Shown: positions 44,488-52,863 of the stretch, in pieces
How positions within the stretch are numbered: position 1 is the stretch's first letter
Layout: each line of letters begins with the position of its first letter
DNA from: Pseudomonas aylmerensis
GTDB lineage: Bacteria; Pseudomonadota; Gammaproteobacteria; Pseudomonadales; Pseudomonadaceae
DNA length: 64,000 bases
Reading direction: 5' to 3'
Assembly: GCF_001702265.1 (NCBI RefSeq)
Contig: NZ_MAUE01000023.1
Location: forward strand, 62,001-126,000
The notes under the pieces: model-generated
Seen by the model: only the letters and a program-made list of their open reading frames with translations
What the model was told of the DNA's origin: nothing
Database searches by the model: none
Position numbers and translations under genes: made by a program

Positions 44488-44502
44488 ATGAGACAGGCTC
44501 AT
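44488..44502. promoter_or_regulatory. LysR operator copy 3 (aldo/keto reductase)
   Basis: ATGAG-acagg-CTCAT lies 86 bp upstream of the aldo/keto reductase start and 7 bp after the lysR stop. It has the same arms and spacer length as copies 1 and 4. Confidence 0.75.
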
Positions 44503-44587
44503 GGCCGTATCCTTCCTCAGCGCCTTAATCATCAATGCGCATTGGCCTAGGATCCGTCTACGTTTCCAACGCCGTTGAGGGTGAGCC

Positions 44588-45598
44588 ATGAATTACCGTT
44601 ACCTGGGCCGCAGTGCCTTGAAAGTGTCGCCCCTATGCCTGGGGGCCATGATGTTCGGCGGCGAGGCCGATGAAGCCAGCGCCAAACGCATCATCGACAA
44701 AGCCGGCGCCGCTGGCGTCAACTTTATCGATACCGCCGATGCCTATCACGCCGGGCGCTCCGAAGCCGTGGTCGGCCGCGCCATTGCCGCCCAGCGTGAC
44801 CAATGGGTGGTGGCAACCAAGTTCGGTTATCCGGCGTCGGCCGAGGCCGGCCCGAACCAGCAGGGCCAGTCGCGCAAGTGGATCATGCAGGCGGTCGACG
44901 CCAGCCTAAAACGCCTGGGCAGCGACTACATCGACATCGTGTATTTCCACCGCACCTTGAGCGATGCGCCGCTGGAAGAGGGCCTGCGCGCCATCGACGA
45001 CCTGATTCGCCAAGGCAAGATCCGCTATTACGGGGTGTCGAATTTTCACGGCTGGAAAATCGCCGAGATGGTGCGCATCGCCGACGCGCTGGGCATCCAG
45101 CGCCCGACCGTCAGCCAGCCGCTGTACAACATCGTCAACCGTGTCGCCGAGGTCGAGCAGTTGCCGGTGGCGGGCCACTACGGCATTGGCGTCGTGCCCT
45201 ACAGCCCGCTGGCCCGTGGCGTGCTCAGCGGTAAATACGCGGTGGACGCGCCGCCACCGGCGGACACCCGCGCCGGGCGCGGTGACAAACGGATCCAGCA
45301 GACCGAATGGCGCCCCGAGTCGTTGAAGATCGCCAAGGCCATTGCCGAGCATGCGGCGGCGCGTGGTACCACTTCGGTGGCCTTCGCAATTGCCTGGGTC
45401 TTGAAGAACCGCTTGATCAGCGCGGCGATCGCCGGCCCGCGCACCGAAGCGCAGTGGGACAGCTACCTGGAGGCGCTGGGCCTGGAACTGGGGCCTGAGG
45501 ACGAAGCGCTGGTCGACAGCCTGGTAGTGCCCGGCCATGCCTCGACCCATGGTTTTACTGATCCGGGTTACCCGGTGGAAGGGCGCAAGGTCAGCTAG
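44588..45598 (+). CDS. Aldo/keto reductase
   Basis: A 336-residue NADPH-type aldo/keto reductase of the YajO/Tas-like group. It has the catalytic Asp/Tyr in DTADAYHAGRSE, the Lys in VATKFG, and the active-site His position in YFHRTLSD. A cofactor-binding segment near the C-terminus (SAAIAGPRTEAQW) is present. GAGGG lies 7-8 nt before ATG 44588. A LysR operator lies in its promoter. It likely reduces reactive carbonyls; the substrate is not predictable. Confidence 0.9.
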   Translation: MNYRYLGRSALKVSPLCLGAMMFGGEADEASAKRIIDKAGAAGVNFIDTADAYHAGRSEAVVGRAIAAQRDQWVVATKFGYPASAEAGPNQQGQSRKWIMQAVDASLKRLGSDYIDIVYFHRTLSDAPLEEGLRAIDDLIRQGKIRYYGVSNFHGWKIAEMVRIADALGIQRPTVSQPLYNIVNRVAEVEQLPVAGHYGIGVVPYSPLARGVLSGKYAVDAPPPADTRAGRGDKRIQQTEWRPESLKIAKAIAEHAAARGTTSVAFAIAWVLKNRLISAAIAGPRTEAQWDSYLEALGLELGPEDEALVDSLVVPGHASTHGFTDPGYPVEGRKVS

Positions 45599-45609
45599 AC
45601 CACGCGGTA

Positions 45610-46431
45610 TCACTGGTCATCGCCGTACCAGTAGTGCGCGGTGACACCGCCGTCCATGAGGAAGTCGCTGCCCGTGATGAAGGTGCCTTCCGGGCCCATC
45701 AACAAGGCCGCGACGGCCGCGACTTCATCGGGTGTTCCGCCGCGCTTGGCGGCGCTGGATTCGATCATGCGACGGTAACCATCCCCGCGTGGGCCGTTTA
45801 GCTCATCGCGGGCAAGCGGCGTGAAGATAATGCCCGGGCTGATCGTGTTCACACGCGCACCGCGCTTACCCCAGCGCACGGCCTGCGCTGCGACGCGCAA
45901 CGCGTTGCCACGCTTGGACAGCTGGTAGGCGTGCAGCGAGTCGGTCACTTGCGCAGGCTGCAACATCGGCAGGGCCAGCAACGCTTCCGTCGCGGTCAGC
46001 GCCAACGCCTTGTTCTGCTCGGCACTCAGCGCGGGCAGACGGTGCCCGGACTGCGAGGCGATGACGATGGCCGAACCGCCCTTGGCAATCACTTCGCCAA
46101 ACAGCTCCAGCACCAGCGCCGTGCCGTACAGGTCGACCCGCAGGATGGTCGCCGGCGATGCCTGGGACGGTGACACACCGGCGGCATGGATCACCTTGGT
46201 GATCTCGCCAAGGCCGGCAGCCAGTGCGACGAGCGCTACGACCGACTCTCGCGACGCGACATCCACCTGGGCGGTGGTCACCTCGAAACCGGCATCACTC
46301 AAGACTTTTGCTGCCGCCTCGGCGGTGTCCTGGCGCAGGTCGGCAAGCACGACGTGCTGGCCGGCACTGACGCGCCGCGCGATGGCCTGGCCGATCGAGC
46401 CGGCGCCTATGACTACGGTGACTTCGTTCAT
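45610..46431 (-). CDS. Short-chain dehydrogenase/reductase
   Basis: A 273-residue classical SDR. The Rossmann motif is GAGSIGQAIA, with Asp at the end of beta-2 (VVLADLRQD), and catalytic Tyr/Lys lie in YQLSKRG. The C-terminal GSDFLMDGGVTAHYW is typical. The cofactor-loop Asp suggests NAD(H). It converges on the aldo/keto reductase gene (11 bp) and carries the LysR operator 79 bp upstream, the same distance as for the CMD-like gene. Confidence 0.88.
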   Translation of the reverse strand: MNEVTVVIGAGSIGQAIARRVSAGQHVVLADLRQDTAEAAAKVLSDAGFEVTTAQVDVASRESVVALVALAAGLGEITKVIHAAGVSPSQASPATILRVDLYGTALVLELFGEVIAKGGSAIVIASQSGHRLPALSAEQNKALALTATEALLALPMLQPAQVTDSLHAYQLSKRGNALRVAAQAVRWGKRGARVNTISPGIIFTPLARDELNGPRGDGYRRMIESSAAKRGGTPDEVAAVAALLMGPEGTFITGSDFLMDGGVTAHYWYGDDQ

Positions 46432-46509
46432 GGGATTTCCTCAAAGCGGGGGTGCCCACTTTAGAGGCAGCAGCACCTGATGATTAGTCGTGCAAAACCG
46501 CGAGGTCTC

Positions 46510-46524
46510 ATGAGCTGATCTCAT
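46510..46524. promoter_or_regulatory. LysR operator copy 4 (SDR gene)
   Basis: ATGAG-ctgat-CTCAT lies 79 bp upstream of the SDR start, flanked by further TC/GA symmetry. It lies between the SDR gene and benR but is much closer to the SDR. Confidence 0.75.
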
Positions 46525-46695
46525 GAGTCGGCCAATAGGTATCAAGACGTTTCGCCGCCCGTGCGCCGGTGCGCGGGCTTATGCGTATTATCCGTCGACC
46601 ATACCTGCAGGGTATTCATTCAGACCTTATCCATATTGGACGGTCGCAACACCAGGCGTCAGCCTGAGGCCAATAACTATAAAAGAGGCGCAACC

Positions 46696-47643
46696 ATGAC
46701 CGTGCTATTGAGTGAGCGCAGCCAGATTTTCCAGGGTGCCGACGCCTATGCGGTGTCGGACTACGTCAACCAGCATGTCGGCAGCCACTGCATTCGCCTG
46801 CCCCCCAAGGGCCGGCCGCAGGCGAGCATCAGCCACCGCACTTTTTCCAGCCTGGACCTGTGCCGCATCAGTTACGGCGCGCCGGTGCGGGTCACGTCGG
46901 TGGCGCTGGAAACCATCTACCACTTGCAGATCCTGCTGAGCGGGCATTGCCGCTCGCATTCGCGAGGCGTGGAGCATGTGTTCGGACCTGGCGAGATCCT
47001 GCTGATCAACCCGGATGATCCGGTGGACCTGACGTATTCCGCCGACTGCGAAAAATTCATCATCAAATTACCCGTACGCCTGCTCGAAAACGCTTGCCTG
47101 GAGCAGCAATGGGCGCTGCCGCAGCCGGGTATCCGCTTTGCGACCGCGCGCCATGCACTCAGCGAAATGGGCGGGTTCCTGCCGTTGCTGGGGCTGATCT
47201 GCCACGAGGCGGAAAACGCTGCCGAACCGCATATGCAGAGCCTGTACGAGCGCATCGTGGCGACCAAGTTGCTGGCCCTGCTGGGCAGCAATGTACTGCG
47301 AGTGATCCCCCAGCCTGCACAGGGTGGCGGCTTCGAGGCGGTGCGTGAGTTTGTCGAGCAGCACCTCACCGACGACATCAGCCTCGAACAACTGATGGCA
47401 GTGGCCAAGGTCAGTGAGCGCTCGCTGTACAGCCTGTTCGAGCGCCAGGTCGGCCTGTCCCCGCGTGACTACGTACGGCGGCGCAAGCTTGAACGGGTGC
47501 ATGCCCGCCTGCAGCTGAGCAGCGCGCGCAGCGTGACCGAGGTGGCGCTGGACCACGGTTTTACGCACCTGGGACGGTTCTCCGAGGCCTATCGCCAACG
47601 CTTTGGCGAGTTGCCCTCGCAGACCTGGAAGCGCCACCGCTGA
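46696..47643 (+). CDS. benR: BenR, AraC/XylS-family activator of benzoate genes
   Basis: A 315-residue XylS/BenR-type activator. Its N-domain (YAVSDYVNQHVGSH; SISHRTFSSLDLCRISYG; LLINPDDPVDLTYS) closely follows BenR of P. putida as I recall it. The C-terminus has the AraC double HTH (ISLEQLMAVAKVSERSLYSLF; SVTEVALDHGFTHLGRFSEAYR). ATG 46696 has AGAGG 7 nt upstream; the frame is open further up without an SD. It stands directly before benA, whose promoter holds two BenR boxes. Benzoate is the expected co-inducer. Confidence 0.93.
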   Translation: MTVLLSERSQIFQGADAYAVSDYVNQHVGSHCIRLPPKGRPQASISHRTFSSLDLCRISYGAPVRVTSVALETIYHLQILLSGHCRSHSRGVEHVFGPGEILLINPDDPVDLTYSADCEKFIIKLPVRLLENACLEQQWALPQPGIRFATARHALSEMGGFLPLLGLICHEAENAAEPHMQSLYERIVATKLLALLGSNVLRVIPQPAQGGGFEAVREFVEQHLTDDISLEQLMAVAKVSERSLYSLFERQVGLSPRDYVRRRKLERVHARLQLSSARSVTEVALDHGFTHLGRFSEAYRQRFGELPSQTWKRHR

Positions 47644-47649
47644 GCTTCG

Positions 47650-47712
47650 TGCGCTCGGCGGATAGTGATCTGCAGAAAAGGGATATTGGACAACATGTCG
47701 GACACGTACGGT
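47650..47712 (+). promoter_or_regulatory. BenR-dependent benA promoter (Pm-like)
   Basis: Two direct half-sites of the XylS/BenR type are seen: TGCG-N6-GGATA at 47650-47664 and TGCA-N6-GGATA at 47671-47685, exactly 21 bp apart. The second ends in TA that would overlap a -35 (47684-47689). After 17 nt comes TACGGT (47707-47712) as -10. This spacing copies the TOL Pm promoter. Confidence 0.85.
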
Positions 47713-47750
47713 GAGGGCGCCTGATACAAGAACAACGGAGGGCTTGCCCC

Positions 47751-49124
47751 ATGACCAGTACACTCGACCGACTCGCCCGACAACTGCGCGAGTCCGTGCA
47801 GGAAGATCCCGCCAACGGCGTGTTCCGCTGCCGCCGCGACATTTTTACCGACCCTGACCTGTTCGCCCTGGAGATGAAGCACATCTTCGAAGGCGGTTGG
47901 CTCTACCTGGCCCATGAGAGCCAGGTGCCCGAGATCAACGACTACTTTACCACCTGGATCGGGCGCCAGCCGGTGGTCATCACCCGTGACAAGCACGGCA
48001 GCCTGCATGGCCTGGTCAACGCCTGTGCGCATCGTGGCGCCATGTTGTGCCGGCGCAAGCAAGGCAACAAGGGCTCGTTCACGTGCCCGTTCCACGGCTG
48101 GACATTCAGCAATGCAGGCAAGCTGCTCAAGGTCAAGGACGCCAAGACCGGGGCCTACCCCGACAGTTTTGACTGTGATGGCTCGCATGACCTCAAGCGC
48201 CTGGCGCGGTTTGAAAACTACCGCGGCTTTCTGTTCGGCAGCCTCGGCGAGGACGTGCCTGAACTGAGTGACTACCTCGGCGAAACCCGCGTGATCATCG
48301 ACCAGATGGTCGACCAGGCGCCCTTGGGCCTGGAGGTGCTGCGCGGCAGCTCGACGTATGTCTACGACGGCAACTGGAAGCTGCAGATCGAGAACGGCGC
48401 CGACGGTTACCACGTCAGCTCGGTGCACTGGAATTACTCGGCGACCATGGGCCGGCGCAACTACGAGGCCGAGGGCACACGCACCGTCGACGCCAATGGC
48501 TGGTCGAAAAGCCTCGGCGGCGTCTACGCCTTCGATCACGGGCATATCCTGCTGTGGACACGCCTGCTCAACCCGGACGTGCGCCCGGTGCATGCCCATC
48601 GCGAGGCGCTGGCCGAACGCCTCGGCCAGGCGCGTGCCGACTTTATCGTCGACCAGACCCGCAACCTGTGCCTCTACCCGAATGTGTACCTGATGGACCA
48701 GTTCTCGACGCAGATCCGGGTGGTGCGGCCGCTCGCGGTGGACAAGACCGAAGTGACGATTTATTGCATGGCGCCCATCGGCGAAAGTGCCCAGGAGCGC
48801 GCCACGCGTATCCGCCAGTACGAAGATTTCTTCAACGTCAGCGGCATGGGCACACCGGACGACCTGGAGGAATTCCGCGCCTGCCAGACCGGCTACCAGG
48901 GCGCGAGCACCTTGTGGAACGACCTCAGCCGTGGCGCCAAGCAATGGGTCGAAGGCGCCGATGAAAACGCCAGGGCCATGGGCATGCACCCGCAACTCAG
49001 CGGGGTCAAAACCGAAGACGAAGGGTTGTTCGTGCGACAGCACGCGCATTGGGCCGCGAGCCTGCAGCGCGCGATCGAACGTGAGCAGCAAGGCCTGATT
49101 GCCAGCGACCGGGAGGCGGTGTGA
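47751..49124 (+). CDS. benA: Benzoate 1,2-dioxygenase alpha subunit
   Basis: A 457-residue ring-hydroxylating oxygenase large subunit. The Rieske ligands are in CAHRGAMLC and CPFHGWTFS. The mononuclear iron region is in NGADGYHVSSVHWNY. The sequence is close to BenA/XylX (for example TDPDLFALEMKHIFEGGWLY and GTPDDLEEFRACQTGY). It dihydroxylates benzoate to the cis-diol carboxylate with BenB and BenC. GGAGG lies 8 nt before the ATG. It is the first gene of benABCD, followed by uptake genes. Confidence 0.95.
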   Translation: MTSTLDRLARQLRESVQEDPANGVFRCRRDIFTDPDLFALEMKHIFEGGWLYLAHESQVPEINDYFTTWIGRQPVVITRDKHGSLHGLVNACAHRGAMLCRRKQGNKGSFTCPFHGWTFSNAGKLLKVKDAKTGAYPDSFDCDGSHDLKRLARFENYRGFLFGSLGEDVPELSDYLGETRVIIDQMVDQAPLGLEVLRGSSTYVYDGNWKLQIENGADGYHVSSVHWNYSATMGRRNYEAEGTRTVDANGWSKSLGGVYAFDHGHILLWTRLLNPDVRPVHAHREALAERLGQARADFIVDQTRNLCLYPNVYLMDQFSTQIRVVRPLAVDKTEVTIYCMAPIGESAQERATRIRQYEDFFNVSGMGTPDDLEEFRACQTGYQGASTLWNDLSRGAKQWVEGADENARAMGMHPQLSGVKTEDEGLFVRQHAHWAASLQRAIEREQQGLIASDREAV

Positions 49125-49612
49125 TGAGCCTGTCCCGTGACCGCCTGCTCGACTTTCTCTACCGCGAAGCGCGCTTGCTCGATGACCGTCAGTGGGATGA
49201 ATGGCTGGCGTGCTATTCACCCAAGGCGGAGTTCTGGATGCCGGCCTGGGACGACCACGACACCCTCGTCGAAGACCCGCAACGCGAGATCTCGCTGATC
49301 TACTACCCCAGCCGTGACGGCCTCGAAGACCGCATCTTCCGGATCAAGACCGAGCGCTCCAGCGCCAGTACACCGGAACCGCGCACCGTGCACCTGCTCA
49401 GCAACCTCGAAGTGCTGGCCGACGACGGCGCGCAGGTCGAACTGCGCTTCAACTGGCACACCCTCAGCCATCGCTACAAGACCACCGACAGTTACTTCGG
49501 CACCTCGTTCTACCACCTCGATACCCGCGCCGAGCAGCCGTTGATCACACGCAAAAAAGTCGTGCTGAAAAACGATTACATCCACCAGGTCATCGACATC
49601 TACCACATCTGA
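49124..49612 (+). CDS. benB: Benzoate 1,2-dioxygenase beta subunit
   Basis: A 162-residue small subunit of the ring-hydroxylating dioxygenase family (XylY/BenB length), with EWLACYSPKAEFWMPAW and the conserved NWHTLSHRYK. It is structural in the alpha3beta3 oxygenase. The ATG at 49124 overlaps the benA stop by 1 bp (TGATG), a coupled start; a GTG 3 nt earlier is the alternative. Confidence 0.95.
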   Translation: MSLSRDRLLDFLYREARLLDDRQWDEWLACYSPKAEFWMPAWDDHDTLVEDPQREISLIYYPSRDGLEDRIFRIKTERSSASTPEPRTVHLLSNLEVLADDGAQVELRFNWHTLSHRYKTTDSYFGTSFYHLDTRAEQPLITRKKVVLKNDYIHQVIDIYHI

Positions 49613-49622
49613 GGACACCGCC

Positions 49623-50645
49623 ATGACGTATGCCATTGCCCTGAACTTCGAAGATGGGGTCACGCGTTTCATCGACTGCAAGGCGGGTGAGAAGGTGCTC
49701 GATGCTGCCTTCCGCCAACGCATCAACCTGCCCATGGACTGCTCGGACGGCGTGTGCGGCACCTGTAAATGCCACTGCGAAACCGGCGCCTATGACTTGG
49801 GCGACGACTACATCGACGACGCCCTGAGCGAAGACGAGGCGCAGCAGCGCCAGGTGCTGACCTGCCAGATGGTGCCGCAGTCCGATTGCGTGATTGCCGT
49901 GCCGCTGCCGTCCAGCGCCTGCAAGACCGGCACCACCGCATTTGCCGCGACGCTGACCGGCATTACCCGCCACGCCGATGCGGCGCTGGAGGTGCGTTTC
50001 GAACTGGATCAGGCCCCGGTGTTCCTGCCCGGCCAGTACGTGAACATCGGCGTGCCCGACAGCGGCCAGACGCGTGCGTATTCGTTCAGCAGCCGCCCCG
50101 GTGAGACCGGTGCGAGTTTTCTGATCAAGCACGTGCCGGGCGGTTTGATGAGCGGCTGGCTGCAGCGCGCGCAACCGGGCGACAGCGTGACCATGACCGG
50201 CCCGCTGGGCAGTTTCTACCTGCGCGAAGTGGCGCGGCCGTTGCTGTTGCTGGCCGGCGGCACCGGCCTGGCGCCGTTGCTGTCGATGCTCGAAGTGCTT
50301 GCGCAGCGCCAGGAAACCCGCCCGATCACGCTGGTCTACGGGGTCACACGCGACCAGGATCTCGTCATGGTCGAGGCACTGCAGGCGTTTGCCGCACGGC
50401 TGCCGAGCTTCAACTTCATCACCTGCGTGGCCGACCCGCAGACCGCACATCCATGCCAGGGTTATGTCACCCAGCACATGGCCAGCGAAGTACTCAACGA
50501 CGGTGATGTCGACGTGTACCTGTGCGGGCCGCCGCCGATGGTTGATGCCGTGCGCCAGCACTTCAAGACGCAGGGCGTGAGCCCTGCGAGCTTCCACTAC
50601 GAAAAATTCACCCCCAACGTCAGCGCCAGCTGCGATGCCGCCTGA
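49623..50645 (+). CDS. benC: Benzoate dioxygenase electron-transfer reductase
   Basis: A 340-residue reductase. An N-terminal plant-type 2Fe-2S ferredoxin domain (ligands in DCSDGVCGTCKC and later LTCQ) is followed by an FAD domain (TRAYSFSSRP) and an NAD domain (LLLLAGGTGLAPLLSML). It passes electrons from NADH to BenAB. It starts 10 bp after benB and precedes benD by 10 bp, within one operon. Confidence 0.95.
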   Translation: MTYAIALNFEDGVTRFIDCKAGEKVLDAAFRQRINLPMDCSDGVCGTCKCHCETGAYDLGDDYIDDALSEDEAQQRQVLTCQMVPQSDCVIAVPLPSSACKTGTTAFAATLTGITRHADAALEVRFELDQAPVFLPGQYVNIGVPDSGQTRAYSFSSRPGETGASFLIKHVPGGLMSGWLQRAQPGDSVTMTGPLGSFYLREVARPLLLLAGGTGLAPLLSMLEVLAQRQETRPITLVYGVTRDQDLVMVEALQAFAARLPSFNFITCVADPQTAHPCQGYVTQHMASEVLNDGDVDVYLCGPPPMVDAVRQHFKTQGVSPASFHYEKFTPNVSASCDAA

Positions 50646-50655
50646 GGACATACGC

Positions 50656-51417
50656 ATGACTTCACGTTTCACAGACAAGGTCGCGCTGGTCACCGGCGCG
50701 GCCCAGGGCATTGGCCGCCGTGTTGCCGAGCGTTTGCTGGAGGAGGGCGCCTGGCTGGTGGCGGTGGATCGCTCGGAACTCGTGCATGAGTTGCAGCATG
50801 AGCGCGCGCTGCTGCTCACCGCCGACCTCGAACAGCACGCCGAATGCGCGCGGGTGATGGCCGCCGCCAAGGCGCGGTTCGGGCGCCTCGACATTCTGGT
50901 CAACAACGTCGGCGGGACCATCTGGGCCAAGCCGTTCGAGCACTACGCCGAGAGCGAAATCGAAGCCGAAGTGCGCCGTTCATTGTTCCCGACGTTGTGG
51001 TGCTGCCATTGCGTGCTGCCCTACATGTTGGCGCAGGGCAGCGGCGCCATCGTCAATGTGTCTTCGGTGGCCACCCGTGGGCTCAATCGCGTGCCGTACG
51101 GCGCGGCCAAGGGCGGGGTGAATGCACTGACTGCCTGCCTGGCCCTGGAAACCGCCGGCAGCGGCATCCGCGTCAATGCTACCGCGCCCGGCGGCACCGA
51201 GGCGCCGCCACGGCGTATCCCGCGCAACAGCCAGCCACAGAGCGAGCAGGAGCGCCTGTGGTATCAGCAGATCGTCGACCAGACTCTCGACAGCAGCCCG
51301 ATGAAGCGCTACGGCAGCATCGACGAACAGGCTGGCGCGATTCTGTTCCTGGCCTCCGACGAGGCGTCCTACATCACCGGCGTAACCCTGCCGGTAGGGG
51401 GTGGCGACCTCGGCTGA
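50656..51417 (+). CDS. benD: Benzoate cis-diol dehydrogenase
   Basis: A 253-residue SDR of the BenD/XylL type. It has the cofactor motif TGAAQGIGRRVA, catalytic YGAAKGG, and the family-specific NATAPGGTEAPPRRIPRN segment. It oxidises and decarboxylates the cis-diol carboxylate to catechol using NAD. ATG 50656 has GAGG 8 nt upstream; the frame upstream overlaps benC and is not used. Catechol-cleaving genes are not in the window. Confidence 0.95.
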   Translation: MTSRFTDKVALVTGAAQGIGRRVAERLLEEGAWLVAVDRSELVHELQHERALLLTADLEQHAECARVMAAAKARFGRLDILVNNVGGTIWAKPFEHYAESEIEAEVRRSLFPTLWCCHCVLPYMLAQGSGAIVNVSSVATRGLNRVPYGAAKGGVNALTACLALETAGSGIRVNATAPGGTEAPPRRIPRNSQPQSEQERLWYQQIVDQTLDSSPMKRYGSIDEQAGAILFLASDEASYITGVTLPVGGGDLG

Positions 51418-51486
51418 CCGCCCGCTTTCACCTGCGTGTTCCACCTGCAGACATTGACTCACAACAACAATAAAGAGAGCACTGCC

Positions 51487-52821
51487 ATGCGTACCCATGA
51501 TGTCCATTCGATAATTGATAATGCCCCGTTCAACCGCTTTCACTGGCTGATCGTGAGCCTGTGTGCGGTGCTGTTGATCTTTGACGGCTATGACTTGTTT
51601 ATCTACGGTGTGGTCCTGCCGTCGATCATGCGTGAGTGGGGGCTCACCCCCTTGCAGGCCGGCGCCCTGGGCAGCTATGCGCTGTTCGGCATGATGTTCG
51701 GTGCGTTGATCTTCGGCACCCTGGCGGACCGCTTCGGCCGCAAGAAAGGCATCGTGTTCTGCTTTGCGTTGTTCAGCATCGCCACCGTGATCAACGGCTT
51801 CGCCAGCAGCCCGACCGAGTTCGGGATCTGCCGGTTTATCGCCGGGCTCGGTTGTGGCGGGCTGATGCCCAATGCCGCCGCGCTGATCAACGAATATGCA
51901 CCGAAAAAAGTTCGCAGTACCTTGATGGCCTTCATGTTCAGCGGCTACTCCCTGGGCGGCATGCTCGCGGCGAGCGTGGGGATTTTCATGCTGCCGGCCT
52001 ATGGCTGGTCGTCGATGTTTTTTGTCGCCGTCATCCCGCTGCTGTTGCTGCCGTTGGTGGTGTACTGGCTGCCGGAATCGATTGGTTTCCTGATCCGCCA
52101 GGGCCGCACGGACCAGGCACGGGCACTGCTCGCGCGGCTGTCGCCGGGCACGCCGATCAATGCCGACGACGAGTTGGTCATCGCGGACATCAAGGGCAAG
52201 GGCGCCTCGGTGGTGGAGTTGTTCCGCCACGGCCTGGCGGTGCGCACGGCAATGATCTGGACCGCGTTTTTCTGCTGCCTGCTGATGGTCTATGCGCTGA
52301 GTTCATGGCTGCCCAAACTGATGGCCGGCGCCGGCTACAGCCTCGGGTCGAGCCTGTCGTTCCTGGTGGCGCTGAACCTGGGCGGCATGGCGGGCGCGTT
52401 GATCGGCGGGCGCCTGGGTGATCGTCTCAACCTGGTGACCGTGACCATCGGCTTCTTTATCGCCGGGGTGTTCTCGATCAGCCTGCTGGGCATCAACAGC
52501 CCGATGCCGGTGCTCTACCTGCTGATCTTCATCGCGGGCGCGACCACCATCGGCACGCAAATCCTGCTGTATGCCGGGGCGGCGCAATTGTATGGCTTGT
52601 CTATCCGCGCGACCGGCCTGGGCTGGGCGTCCGGCATCGGTCGCAACGGTGCCATCGTCGGCCCGCTGCTGGGCGGTGCGCTGATGGCGATTGAACTGCC
52701 GCTGCAGCTGAACTTCATGGCCTTTGCGATTCCCGGTGCCATCGCCGCATTGGCGATGACCGTGTTTGCCCTGAATGAGCGGCGCACCCGTGTCGTCTTG
52801 CCGACCGCCCAGGCGCTGTGA
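51487..52821 (+). CDS. benK: Benzoate MFS transporter, BenK/PcaK type
   Basis: A 444-residue aromatic-acid:proton symporter of the MFS, with 12 helices, the acidic motif DGYDLFIYG in helix 1 and GTLADRFGRKKG in loop 2-3, both hallmarks of the BenK/PcaK group. It imports benzoate across the inner membrane. ATG 51487 is preferred over an in-frame start at 51436 that adds an Asn-rich leader. It lies 69 bp after benD, probably in the same operon. Confidence 0.92.
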   Translation: MRTHDVHSIIDNAPFNRFHWLIVSLCAVLLIFDGYDLFIYGVVLPSIMREWGLTPLQAGALGSYALFGMMFGALIFGTLADRFGRKKGIVFCFALFSIATVINGFASSPTEFGICRFIAGLGCGGLMPNAAALINEYAPKKVRSTLMAFMFSGYSLGGMLAASVGIFMLPAYGWSSMFFVAVIPLLLLPLVVYWLPESIGFLIRQGRTDQARALLARLSPGTPINADDELVIADIKGKGASVVELFRHGLAVRTAMIWTAFFCCLLMVYALSSWLPKLMAGAGYSLGSSLSFLVALNLGGMAGALIGGRLGDRLNLVTVTIGFFIAGVFSISLLGINSPMPVLYLLIFIAGATTIGTQILLYAGAAQLYGLSIRATGLGWASGIGRNGAIVGPLLGGALMAIELPLQLNFMAFAIPGAIAALAMTVFALNERRTRVVLPTAQAL

Positions 52822-52863
52822 CCTGCCGAACCGTCGATAACAACAATAACGAAGAGCAACGAC

